64,000 nucleotides of DNA from Xanthobacteraceae bacterium. Lineage in GTDB: Bacteria > Pseudomonadota > Alphaproteobacteria > Rhizobiales > Xanthobacteraceae. A program made the position numbers and the translations under genes. The stretch is from positions 1 through 64,000 of the forward strand of contig JAIELW010000009.1 of assembly GCA_019752575.1 (NCBI GenBank), in the 5' to 3' direction. The notes under the pieces are model-generated. The model searched no databases. It saw only the letters and a list, made by a program, of their open reading frames with translations, and was not told the origin of the DNA. Below, one piece after another: positions 50,558 through 58,775 of the stretch (positions within the stretch are counted from its first letter, which is position 1; each line of letters opens with the position of its first letter).

Positions 50558-53512
50558 GTGCTGATCAAAAGAACGGAACGCGAAGCACGCCGCAGCCAGT
50601 TGGCGGCATCGCTCAGTGTGAATTCGAGCGGCGGTATGAACCGCCGTACCTTCCTGCGCCGCTCCGGTCTTGCCGCCGGCGGTCTCGCTGCCGTAGGCGC
50701 GCTGCCGCTCGCCGGTGCGCGCCATGCCGAAGCAGGTCCCGTGCCGCCCGCCGGTGCGAAGATCGAGATCAAGCGTAACATCTGCACCCACTGCTCGGTC
50801 GGCTGCACGGTCGTAGCCGAAGTCGCGAACGGCGTGTGGATCGGTCAAGAGTCCGGATACGAAAGCCCGATCAATCGTGGCTCGCATTGCGCCAAGGGCG
50901 CGGCGGTGCGCGAGCTCGTACACGGCGATCGCCGCCTGAAATATCCGATGAAGCTTGTGAACGGTCAGTGGACTCGCGTGTCGTGGGAAACCGCGATCAA
51001 CGAGATCGGCGACAAGATGCAGGCGATCCGTGCCAAGTCCGGCCCGGACTCGGTGTACTGGCTCGGCTCGGCGAAGTTCTCCAACGAAGGCGCCTATCTG
51101 AACCGCAAGTTCGCGGCCTACTGGGGCACCAACAACGTCGATCACCAGGCGCGTATCTGCCACTCGACCACGGTGACGGGCGTCGCCAACACTTGGGGTT
51201 ACGGCGCGCAGACCAACTCCTACAACGACATCCGCAACTCGAAGACGCTCATCATCATGGGCGGCAACCCGGCGGAAGCGCATCCAGTTTCCTTGCAGCA
51301 CTTGCTTGAGGGCAAGGAAAACAAGCGAGCGAACTTCATCGTCATCGAGCCGCGCCTTACCCGCACGGCCGCGCATGCCACCGAATATGTGCGCATCCGC
51401 TCCGGCACCGACATTCCGGTTGCTTGGGGCATCATGCACCACATCTTCAAGAACGGCTGGGAAGACAAGGAATTCATCGCCCAGCGCGTGGCCGACATGG
51501 ATCTCGTCCGCAAGGAAGTGGAGAAGTGGACGCCCGAAGAAGTCGAGCGGGTCACCGGCGTGCCGGGCGAGCAGCTCGCCCGCGTAGCCAAGATGTTCGC
51601 GACCGAAAAGCCTTCGACACTCATCTGGTGCATGGGCGCGACCCAGCACACCGTAGGTACTTCCAACGTCCGCGCGTTCTGCAATCTGCTGCTCGCGACA
51701 GGTAACGTCGGCAAGGTTGGCACCGGCGCCAACATCTTCCGCGGCCACTGCAACGTGCAGGGTGCGACCGACCTCGGCCTCGATATCGGTACGCTGCCGC
51801 TCTATTACGGCCTCGTGCCGGGCGCATGGGCGCACTGGGCGCGCGTCTGGGAGACGGACCTGAACTGGCTCAAGGCCCGCTTCGCAGACGAAAAAATGAT
51901 GGGCGCGGTCGGCATTCCGTCGACCCGCTGGTTCGACGCGGCGACCTTGCCGAAAGAACGCGTCACGCAGAACGACAACATCAAGGCGATGATGGTGTTC
52001 GGACACGGCGGCAATACGGTCACCCGTATGCCGAAGGCGAAGGAGGGCATCGAGAAGCTCGATCTTTTGGTCGTCGCCGACCCGCACCCGACCACCTGGG
52101 CTGCGCTCTCGGAGCGGAAGGACAACACCTATCTCCTCCCGACCGGCACCCAGTTCGAATGCGACGGTTCGCGTACCGCCTCGAACCGTTCGCTTCAGTG
52201 GGGCGAGCAGATCGTAAAGCCGATCTTCGAATCCAAGAACGACTACGAAGTGATGTATCTCCTCGCCAAGAAGCTCGGCTTCGAAAAGGAGATGTTCAAG
52301 AACATCAAGGTCGAAAATAATCAGCCGCTCGCCGAAGATATCCTCCGCGAAATCAATCGCGGCGGCTTCTCGACCGGCTACTCCGGCCAGTCGCCGGAAC
52401 GCCTGAAGGCGCACATGAAGCATCAGGACAAATTCGACCTGGTGACGCTGCGCGCCGCGAAGGACGCGCCGGCCGAGATCGCCGGCGATTATTACGGCCT
52501 GCCGTGGCCGTGCTGGGGCACGCCGCAGATCCGGCACCCCGGCTCGCACACGCTCTACAACACCAACCTGCACGCCAAGGACGGCGGCGGCACGTTCCGC
52601 GCGCGCTTCGGTGTGGAACGCGTCGTCAAGACGAAGGTGATGGAAGACGGCAAGGAGGTCGAGAAAGAGCAGCGCTTCAATCTGCTCGCCGAGGGCTCGT
52701 ACTCGCTCGGCTCCGAACTCAAGGACGGTTACCCGGAGTTCACCTACGGCGTCTTGAAGAAGCTCGGCTGGGACAAGGATCTCACCGACGCGGAGCGGGC
52801 CACGATCGAGAAGATCGGCGGCAACAACCCCGACGGCGTCGGCTGGGCGATCGATCTCTCCGGCGGCATTATCCGTGTCACGCTCGAGCACGGTGTGATG
52901 GCTTACGGCAACGGCAAGGCCCGCGCGGCTGCGTGGAACCTGCCGGACCCGGTGCCGGTGCATCGCGAGCCGATCTACACCCCGCGGCCTGAACTCGTTG
53001 GCAAGTTCCCGACCTACGCCAACGCACAGCGCTTCCGCGTGCCGGACATCGGCTTCGACGTGCAGAAGGCCGCGGTGGACAAGGGCGTCGCCAAGCAGTT
53101 CCCGCTGGTACTCACTTCCGGCCGTCTCGTCGAATATGAAGGCGGCGGCGAAGAAACCCGCTCCAACAAGTGGCTCGCAGAACTGCAGCAGGACAGTTTC
53201 ATCGAGATCAATCCTGCGGATGCATCCGAGCGCGGCATCAGGGATGGCCAGTGGGTTTGGGTCAGCGGTGCCGAAAACGCCCGCGCCCGCGTCAAGGCGC
53301 TGGTCACCCCGCGCGTCGGCAAGGGCGTCACCTGGATGCCATTCCACTTCGCGGGCTGGTTCCAGGGCGTCGATCAACGCAAGAACTACCCGGCAGGTAC
53401 CGATCCGATCGTGCTCGGCGAGAGCGTGAACACGGTGACAACCTACGGCTTCGACCCGGCGACGGGTATGCAAGAACCCAAAGCAACCCTCTGCCAAGTC
53501 GCAGCAGCATAA
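50558..53512 (+). CDS. FDH3-type formate dehydrogenase, alpha (catalytic) subunit
   Basis: This 984-residue protein has a TAT signal (NRRTFLRRSGLAAGG, residues 28-42), so it works in the periplasm. The [4Fe-4S] ligands are Cys 76, 79, 83 and 111; the metal ligand is Cys 201 in NNVDHQARICHST, not selenocysteine. The bis-MGD domains follow, with CMGATQHTVGTSNVRAFC and GNNIFRG-type NIFRGHCNVQGATDLG. It oxidises formate and passes electrons to the beta and gamma subunits. The start GTG at 50558 adds about 25 residues before the signal; a start at ATG 50636 (MNRRTFLRR) would remove them and is a reasonable alternative. Confidence 0.93.
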   Translation: MLIKRTEREARRSQLAASLSVNSSGGMNRRTFLRRSGLAAGGLAAVGALPLAGARHAEAGPVPPAGAKIEIKRNICTHCSVGCTVVAEVANGVWIGQESGYESPINRGSHCAKGAAVRELVHGDRRLKYPMKLVNGQWTRVSWETAINEIGDKMQAIRAKSGPDSVYWLGSAKFSNEGAYLNRKFAAYWGTNNVDHQARICHSTTVTGVANTWGYGAQTNSYNDIRNSKTLIIMGGNPAEAHPVSLQHLLEGKENKRANFIVIEPRLTRTAAHATEYVRIRSGTDIPVAWGIMHHIFKNGWEDKEFIAQRVADMDLVRKEVEKWTPEEVERVTGVPGEQLARVAKMFATEKPSTLIWCMGATQHTVGTSNVRAFCNLLLATGNVGKVGTGANIFRGHCNVQGATDLGLDIGTLPLYYGLVPGAWAHWARVWETDLNWLKARFADEKMMGAVGIPSTRWFDAATLPKERVTQNDNIKAMMVFGHGGNTVTRMPKAKEGIEKLDLLVVADPHPTTWAALSERKDNTYLLPTGTQFECDGSRTASNRSLQWGEQIVKPIFESKNDYEVMYLLAKKLGFEKEMFKNIKVENNQPLAEDILREINRGGFSTGYSGQSPERLKAHMKHQDKFDLVTLRAAKDAPAEIAGDYYGLPWPCWGTPQIRHPGSHTLYNTNLHAKDGGGTFRARFGVERVVKTKVMEDGKEVEKEQRFNLLAEGSYSLGSELKDGYPEFTYGVLKKLGWDKDLTDAERATIEKIGGNNPDGVGWAIDLSGGIIRVTLEHGVMAYGNGKARAAAWNLPDPVPVHREPIYTPRPELVGKFPTYANAQRFRVPDIGFDVQKAAVDKGVAKQFPLVLTSGRLVEYEGGGEETRSNKWLAELQQDSFIEINPADASERGIRDGQWVWVSGAENARARVKALVTPRVGKGVTWMPFHFAGWFQGVDQRKNYPAGTDPIVLGESVNTVTTYGFDPATGMQEPKATLCQVAAA

Positions 53513-53524
53513 GGAGCAACGAAC

Positions 53525-54121
53525 ATGGCCCGTATGAAGTTTCTCTGCGACGCCGACCGTTGCATCGAATGCAACGCCTGCGTCACTGCCTGTAAAAACG
53601 AACACGAAGTACCGTGGGGTATCAACCGCCGCCGCGTCGTGACCATCAACGACGGTCTGCCCGGCGAACGTTCGGTCTCCATGGCCTGCATGCACTGCAC
53701 CGACGCGCCCTGCGCGGCGGTGTGCCCGGTGAACTGCTTCTTCACTACCGCCGACGGCGTCGTCCTGCACTCGAAGGATCTCTGCATCGGCTGCGGCTAT
53801 TGCTTCTACGCGTGCCCGTTCGGCGCGCCGCAGTATCCGCGGGTCGGCAACTTCGGTTCGCGCGGCAAGATGGATAAGTGCACCTTCTGCGCCGGCGGTC
53901 CGGACCCGGCAAACACGCAGGCTAACTTCACGCAGTACGGCACCAACCGTCTCGCCGAAGGCAAGCTCCCGCTCTGCGCGGAGATGTGTTCGACCAAATC
54001 GCTCCTCGCGGGCGACGGCGACATCATCGCGAAGATCTACAAGGAGCGTGTTGCGAAGCGCGGTTACGGTTCCGGCGCGTGGGGCTGGAAGACGGCTTAC
54101 CGCGAGACCATCGCGGGCTAA
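53525..54121 (+). CDS. FDH3-type formate dehydrogenase, beta (4Fe-4S) subunit
   Basis: This 198-residue protein has four ferredoxin-type clusters: Cys 13/16/19/23 (CIECNACVTAC), 55/58/63/67 (CMHCTDAPCAAVC), 87/90/93/97 (CIGCGYCFYAC) and a C-terminal set starting CTFC. It wires the catalytic subunit to the membrane cytochrome. It has no signal of its own and should cross with the alpha subunit as a complex. It lies 12 bases after the alpha stop. Confidence 0.93.
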   Translation: MARMKFLCDADRCIECNACVTACKNEHEVPWGINRRRVVTINDGLPGERSVSMACMHCTDAPCAAVCPVNCFFTTADGVVLHSKDLCIGCGYCFYACPFGAPQYPRVGNFGSRGKMDKCTFCAGGPDPANTQANFTQYGTNRLAEGKLPLCAEMCSTKSLLAGDGDIIAKIYKERVAKRGYGSGAWGWKTAYRETIAG

Positions 54122-54193
54122 TGTATCGCGCGCGGCGGGGAAACCTGCCGCGCTTTTTTGGGGCAAGAAGAAATTCAAGACGGGAGTAGAAGC

Positions 54194-55180
54194 ATGACGC
54201 TTCAAACGCGCATCCGCACCATTGTCGGCGTTTTCGCGATCGCATTCGCAGTCGCATTCGTGACGCCCGCCGCGGCTCAGTCGGTTAATCCGACCGCAAG
54301 TTCGGTCAACGAAGAAAAGCTTCTCAAGGAACTGAACCAGATTTCGGGCCGCTGCACGCTGCCAAACCAGACCGCGTGCAACATCGAAATTCCGGCGAAC
54401 CGTGAGTGGCGCGATTTCCAACAGGTTACGCTTCGCTGGATCGCGGCGATCTCGATCGTCGGCGTGTTTGCGCTGCTCGTGATCTTCTATCTCACTCGCG
54501 GCATGGTGAAGATCGAAAGCGGCCGTTCGGGACGCACGGTTACGCGCTTCAACGGCTACGAGCGCTTCGTGCACTGGATGACGGCGACCTGCTTCATCAT
54601 TCTCGCGTTGTCGGGCCTCAACATCACGTTCGGCAAAGCGCTCTTGTTACCGATCATGAGCCCGGAAGCCTTCACCGCGATCTCGCAGTGGGGCAAATAC
54701 TTCCACAATTACCTCAGCTTCCCGTTCACCATCGGCACGATCATGATCTTCCTGATGTGGATCGGCGGGAATATTCCGAACAAGACCGACATCGAGTGGG
54801 CGAAGCGCGGCGGCGGCATCGTCGGCAAAGATCATCCTCCGGCATACCGCTTCAATGGCGGCCAAAAGATGATCTACTGGATCGTCGTCCTTGGCGGTGC
54901 CGCGGTCGCGATCTCGGGCTACATCCTGATGTTCCCGTTCTACGGGACCACGGTCAGCGGCGTTCAGCTCGCGCAGATCGTTCACGGCATCGTTGCGGCG
55001 CTCTTTATCGCCGCCATGCTCGGCCACATCTATATCGGCACGATTGGTATGGAAGGCGCGTTCGAGGCGATGGGCTCGGGCGAGGTCGATGTGAATTGGG
55101 CCAAGGAGCATCACAAGCTTTGGCTCGAAGAGGAAATGGGCAAGGGAAGTCCCCGTGCCAAGGCGCAGCCAGCCGAATAG
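54194..55180 (+). CDS. FDH3-type formate dehydrogenase, gamma (cytochrome b) subunit
   Basis: This 328-residue membrane protein has an N-terminal signal-like segment, a 50-residue periplasmic part with two Cys (SGRCTLPNQTACNI), and four to five membrane segments carrying heme b ligands: RFVHWMTATCFIILALSG, YFHNYLSFPFTIGTIMIF, and IVHGIVAALFIAAMLGHIYIG. It anchors the complex and passes electrons toward quinone. The C terminus (EEMGKGSPRAKA) is cytoplasmic. ATG 54194 is preferred; the frame extends upstream to 54158 without a better start. Confidence 0.9.
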   Translation: MTLQTRIRTIVGVFAIAFAVAFVTPAAAQSVNPTASSVNEEKLLKELNQISGRCTLPNQTACNIEIPANREWRDFQQVTLRWIAAISIVGVFALLVIFYLTRGMVKIESGRSGRTVTRFNGYERFVHWMTATCFIILALSGLNITFGKALLLPIMSPEAFTAISQWGKYFHNYLSFPFTIGTIMIFLMWIGGNIPNKTDIEWAKRGGGIVGKDHPPAYRFNGGQKMIYWIVVLGGAAVAISGYILMFPFYGTTVSGVQLAQIVHGIVAALFIAAMLGHIYIGTIGMEGAFEAMGSGEVDVNWAKEHHKLWLEEEMGKGSPRAKAQPAE

Positions 55181-55212
55181 CCAGCGCGCCGAAATTTAGT
55201 CTGGAGGGGTAG

Positions 55213-55332
55213 ATGAAGAGTTTTCTGCTTGCTTGCGTTGCCGCGGTCGGCATCGCGATTTTCTCTTGGGGCGTGCTGAGCGTCGTTCAGCAACCGGCGG
55301 AGTCCTATACGGGAACCGGCGTTCGCCTCTGA
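55213..55332 (+). CDS. 39-residue single-span membrane peptide
   Basis: The ATG follows GGAGGGG and the frame reads MKSFLLACVAAVGIAIFSWG with a 20-residue hydrophobic segment, then VLSVVQQPAESYTGTGVRL, and stops 30 bases before the terminator. It is too short for routine gene calling. Its place at the end of the FDH3 operon and its clean ribosome-binding site suggest an accessory small subunit, as seen in other membrane oxidoreductases. No family name can be given. Confidence 0.65.
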   Translation: MKSFLLACVAAVGIAIFSWGVLSVVQQPAESYTGTGVRL

Positions 55333-55360
55333 GCAAGATAGCTATCGCTGCGTAAAAAAA

Positions 55361-55390
55361 CGCCCGGCAGAGATGCCGGGTGTTTTCTTT
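55361..55390. terminator. Bidirectional intrinsic terminator after the FDH3 operon
   Basis: CGCCCGGCA-GAGA-TGCCGGGTG is a 9-bp stem with one G-T pair. It is preceded by AAAAAAA and followed by TTTTCTTTT, so it can end both the FDH3 operon and the convergent tupA transcript. Confidence 0.9.
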
Positions 55391-55408
55391 TGTCTTACCG
55401 GCAGCCGC

Positions 55409-56245
55409 TTATGCGCCGGGCACCGTCGCATTCGGGAAGAACAACTGCTCGCCATTGATCTTGTAATCGGAGATTGCCTTCTGGCCCTCCGGCGAAACCA
55501 GCCACTCGATGAATGCCTGGCCGAGTTCCCGCTTTACATGCGCGTGCTTCGCAGGATTCACGAGCATGACGCCGTACTGGTTGAACAGCCGTTTGTCGCC
55601 TTCGACCGAGATCAGGAGCTCGCCACGGTTCTTGAAGGAGAGCCAGGTACCGCGGTCGGCAAGCACATAGGCGTTCGAGGCTGACGCTGCGTTGAGCGCC
55701 GCCCCCATGCCCTGACCGATATCGCGATACCAGGGGCCCTTATCGGCGGCGATATCGACGCCCGCGACCTTCCAGAGATTGAGTTCGGCGCTGTGCGTGC
55801 CGGATTTGTCGCCGCGCGAGATGAAAGCGGCGCCGGCATTCTTGATTTTCACGAGCGCAGCCGCGATGTCTTTCGTGCCGTTGACCTTCGCCGGATCGCC
55901 CTTCGGCCCGATCAGCACGAAGTCGTTATACATGACCGGGGAGCGCTTCACGCCGAAGCCGTCAGCCACGAATTTCTCTTCCTGAGATTTTGCATGGACG
56001 AACACGACATCGGCGTCGCCCCGGCGGCCGGTGTCCAGCGCCTGTCCGGTGCCCTGCGAGATGACGCGCACCTCGATGCCGGTCTTTGCCTTGAAGAGCG
56101 GCAGGATATGCCCAAACAAGCCGGAATCCTGCGTCGAGGTGGTCGAGGCGAGAACGATCGACTTGTCCTGCGCGAGCACGCTCTGTCCCGCGGCGGCGCC
56201 GAGGACGATAAGGCCCATTGCAATCGCATGGTTGAGTTTAAACAC
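55409..56245 (-). CDS. tupA: Tungstate ABC transporter periplasmic binding protein
   Basis: This 278-residue protein has a signal peptide ending near VLAQ and the TupA hallmark ASTTSTQDSGLFGHILP, where the TTSTQDS loop binds the oxyanion. Further family segments are DVVFVHAKSQEEKFVADG, SRGDKSGTHSAELNLW and GQGMGAALNAASASNAYVL. TupA prefers tungstate over molybdate. The GTG start follows GGAGGAAAAA. It is the last gene of the tupB-tupC-tupA operon, in a locus full of Mo/W cofactor genes. Confidence 0.92.
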   Translation of the reverse strand: MFKLNHAIAMGLIVLGAAAGQSVLAQDKSIVLASTTSTQDSGLFGHILPLFKAKTGIEVRVISQGTGQALDTGRRGDADVVFVHAKSQEEKFVADGFGVKRSPVMYNDFVLIGPKGDPAKVNGTKDIAAALVKIKNAGAAFISRGDKSGTHSAELNLWKVAGVDIAADKGPWYRDIGQGMGAALNAASASNAYVLADRGTWLSFKNRGELLISVEGDKRLFNQYGVMLVNPAKHAHVKRELGQAFIEWLVSPEGQKAISDYKINGEQLFFPNATVPGA

Positions 56246-56268
56246 GAGTTTTTCCTCCGTTCTTGTTT

Positions 56269-56991
56269 TCAGATCAGCAGGTCACCCGCCTGGAAGCGGC
56301 GGGCTTCTTCGGTTTTCGGTTGTTTGAAGAAAGTCTCCGACGCGGAGTGCTCGACGATCCTGCCGCGATGAAGCAGGATCACGTCGCCCGCGAGCCGGCG
56401 CGCGGTGCCGAGATCGTGCGTCGAGAGCACAATCTTCACGCCGCGGTTCGCGACTGCGCGCAAGACGTCTTCGACAGATTTCGCGGCAGCGGGGTCCAGA
56501 CTCGCAGTCGGCTCGTCGAGAAGCAGAATTTCCGGATCGCGTGCGAGGCTTCGCGCGAGCGCGAGCCGCTGCTGCTCGCCGCCGGACAGGCGCCGCGCAG
56601 GCCGGTCCTCGAAGCCGGAAAGCCCGACGAGCGCCAGCAGCTCGGCGATCTTCCGCTTGCGCTCTCCGCGCGGCGTTTTTACGGAGGCGAGTGCGTAATC
56701 GATGTTGCCCGCCGCGGAGCGCATGAGCATCACGGGCCGCTGAAACAGAAACGCACGGCGGACCGGTGCCGCGTGCTGGCGTCTGCCCCAGGTGATGCGG
56801 CCCGCGCCCGGCTCGAGCAGACCCATGCCCAGACGCAGCAGCGTCGTCTTGCCGGCGCCATTCGGCCCGATCACCGCCGTCGGCGCGCCGTTCGAGATCG
56901 TAAGAGATCCGATGTCGAGAATGCTGCGGTTTCCGGCCCGATATTCGATCCGGTCGAATTGAAGCGGCAGGTCGCTGTCGGGTGCGCGCAT
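56269..56991 (-). CDS. tupC: Tungstate ABC transporter ATP-binding protein
   Basis: This 240-residue ATPase has Walker A GPNGAGKTTLLR, the signature RLSGGEQQRLALARSLARDP and Walker B ILLLDEPTASLDP. No C-terminal TOBE domain of the ModC type is present, as expected for TupC. The frame is open upstream through tupB, but ATG 56991 gives the natural start and overlaps the tupB stop by one base (TGATG). Together with TupB it drives tungstate uptake. Confidence 0.88.
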   Translation of the reverse strand: MRAPDSDLPLQFDRIEYRAGNRSILDIGSLTISNGAPTAVIGPNGAGKTTLLRLGMGLLEPGAGRITWGRRQHAAPVRRAFLFQRPVMLMRSAAGNIDYALASVKTPRGERKRKIAELLALVGLSGFEDRPARRLSGGEQQRLALARSLARDPEILLLDEPTASLDPAAAKSVEDVLRAVANRGVKIVLSTHDLGTARRLAGDVILLHRGRIVEHSASETFFKQPKTEEARRFQAGDLLI

Positions 56992-57683
56992 CAGGTGGCT
57001 CCCGCCAGCCGCTCGCCGGTGCGCCGCACGAACCATGCGAGGGCGTTGATTGCGATCACGATCAGGAGCAGCACGGCGCCGAGGCCGATCGCGAGCGGCA
57101 AGTCGCCTTTCGACGTTTCGAGCGCGATGGCCGTCGTCATCGTGCGCGTGAAGCCGTCGATATTTCCGCCGACAATAATGACAGCACCGACTTCCGCGGA
57201 AGCGCGGCCGAAACCTGCAAGCAGCGCGGTCAGCAGGCTGAAGCGGCCGTCCCAGAGCAGCGTCGCAACGCTGCCTGCGGTGCCGACGTTCATCGCCGCG
57301 AGTTCGTCGCGATACTGCACCCACAGATCCGCGATGGTCTGCCGCGCGAGCGCTGCGATGATCGGCGTGATCAGGATCGCCTGTGCGATGATCATTGCGC
57401 GTGGCGTAAACAGTATTCCGAACGAACCGAGCGGGCCGGAGCGCGAGAGCAGGAGAAAAACCGCGAGACCGACGACGACCGGCGGCATGCCCATCAGCGC
57501 ATTCACGATAACGATGACGGCGTTGCGGCCGGGAAATTCTTTCAGCGCCAGCAGCGCGCCGAGCGGCAAACCGGCCAGTGCCGCGATGAGCGTTGCAGTC
57601 AGGCTCACATAAAGAGAAAGGCTGATGATGCGATAGAGGGCGGGATCGCCGGTGATGAGCATCCAAAAAGCAGACGAAAACAC
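56991..57683 (-). CDS. tupB: Tungstate ABC transporter permease
   Basis: This protein of about 230 residues has five to six membrane segments and the binding-protein-dependent permease EAA-type loop RDELAAMNVGTAGS, followed by GFGRASAEVGAVIIVGGNI. I chose GTG 57683 because AGAGGGG lies eight bases upstream; a longer start at 57731 would add 16 residues without a ribosome-binding site. It is the first gene of the tup operon, divergent from the HTH/PBP regulator. Confidence 0.88.
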   Translation of the reverse strand: MFSSAFWMLITGDPALYRIISLSLYVSLTATLIAALAGLPLGALLALKEFPGRNAVIVIVNALMGMPPVVVGLAVFLLLSRSGPLGSFGILFTPRAMIIAQAILITPIIAALARQTIADLWVQYRDELAAMNVGTAGSVATLLWDGRFSLLTALLAGFGRASAEVGAVIIVGGNIDGFTRTMTTAIALETSKGDLPLAIGLGAVLLLIVIAINALAWFVRRTGERLAGAT

Positions 57684-57770
57684 GATCTCTACCCCTCTGA
57701 ATTTGATTGCATTTATAACGGGATAGGTCAATTATACGGAGAAGGTGCATACATATGCAGGTCAGTTCAT
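57684..57770. promoter_or_regulatory. Divergent tup/regulator promoter region with candidate operators
   Basis: Three signals stand out. TGCATA-CA-TATGCA (57746-57759) is a perfect inverted repeat just ahead of the regulator ATG. AGGTCAATT (57725-57733) and AGGTCAGTT (57759-57767) are direct copies 34 bases apart. TTATAACG at 57713-57720 resembles a ModE-type half-site. One or more of these should be bound by the regulator at 57771 to control both directions. No binding evidence is available. Confidence 0.5.
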
Positions 57771-58658
57771 ATGAGCGATCTCATGACCACGGAGGAGGCG
57801 GCGTCCTATCTCCGTCTCTCTGAGCGCAAGCTCTACGATCTCGTCGCCGCCGGCGCGGTGCCCTGCACGAAGGCGACCGGACGCTGGTTGTTTCCGAGAT
57901 CGGATCTCGATCACTGGCTCGCGGTCGAAGCGATCAAACCAAATGCGCTTTCGCGCATCCCCGCGCCACAGATTGTCGGCGGCAGTCAGGATCCATTGCT
58001 TGATTGGGCGTTGCGCGAGAGCGGCTCGGGCCTCGCAAGCCTGCCGGAGGGCAGCGAGAGCGGTTTGCGCCGTTTGCGAAACAAGGAAGTTATTGCGGCA
58101 GCCATTCACTTGCATCGTCTGGACGGCAACGACGAAAACGCGAACCTCGAAGCAGTGTCCTCGGACTCGAGCCTGTACGATGCAGTCGTCGTTTCGTTTG
58201 CACGAAGAGAGCAGGGCCTGCTCGTCGCGCCGGGCAACCCGAAGCAGCTCTCGGATATGAAGTCGGTAGTAAAAAGCAGATCGCGGCTTGCGGTACGGCC
58301 GCAGGGCGCCGGCGCACAACTTCTGTTACTCGCGCTATTGAAGACCGCTCAGGCCGATCCCGGCCAGATTTCTAAGGACGCGCCGGTCTGCCACACCGGC
58401 GCCGACATCGCGCAAGCCGTGCGAGAAGGGCGCGCCGATTGCGGTATCGCGACGCGCGCAGTGGCCGTGGCGGCCGGTGTCGATTTCGTTTCGCTCACTT
58501 GGGAGCGGTTCGATCTCGTGCTGCGGCAGCGGGATTATTTTCTGCCGCCGCAGCAATCTCTGTTCAATTTCTTGCGCAGTGCTTCATTCAGAAACCGCGC
58601 GAAAGAACTGCCCGGATACGACATTGCGGAGGCCGGGCAAATCCGGCTGGTAACCTAG
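57771..58658 (+). CDS. Helix-turn-helix regulator with PBP-like sensor domain
   Basis: This 295-residue protein has an excisionase/MerR-like winged helix at residues 1-55 (MTTEEAASYLRLSERKLYDL, ATGRWLFPRSDLDHWL) and a C-terminal periplasmic-binding-protein-like domain (about 100-290: SLYDAVVVSFARREQGLLVA, RSRLAVRPQGAGAQLLLLAL, GRADCGIATRAVAVAAGVDF). The sensor domain is of the same kind as that fused to MoeA at 32532. There is no signal peptide. Divergent from tupBCA, it probably senses tungstate or molybdate in the cytoplasm and controls the importer. The frame is open far upstream; ATG 57771 gives the normal HTH start. Confidence 0.82.
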   Translation: MSDLMTTEEAASYLRLSERKLYDLVAAGAVPCTKATGRWLFPRSDLDHWLAVEAIKPNALSRIPAPQIVGGSQDPLLDWALRESGSGLASLPEGSESGLRRLRNKEVIAAAIHLHRLDGNDENANLEAVSSDSSLYDAVVVSFARREQGLLVAPGNPKQLSDMKSVVKSRSRLAVRPQGAGAQLLLLALLKTAQADPGQISKDAPVCHTGADIAQAVREGRADCGIATRAVAVAAGVDFVSLTWERFDLVLRQRDYFLPPQQSLFNFLRSASFRNRAKELPGYDIAEAGQIRLVT

Positions 58659-58775
58659 AAATTGGCAATATCCGCAAGCAGTTGAAAAATAAGCGCTTTT
58701 CTCAAGCGTCCATGGCATGCGTAGCGAATGCGCTACAGGATCTGTACTAGTCTCGTATTTACGAAGGACAGTCAC

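Noticed and set aside
50558-53512. Selenocysteine in FDH3 alpha
   Set aside because: The metal-ligand position is a Cys codon (residue 201) and there is no in-frame TGA; the same holds for the NAD-type alpha subunit at residue 377.
50237-54574. 1445-residue open frame on the minus strand
   Set aside because: It lies antisense across the whole FDH3 operon, has no domain pattern and an Arg/Ala/Gly/Val-rich composition typical of the opposite strand of high-GC genes.
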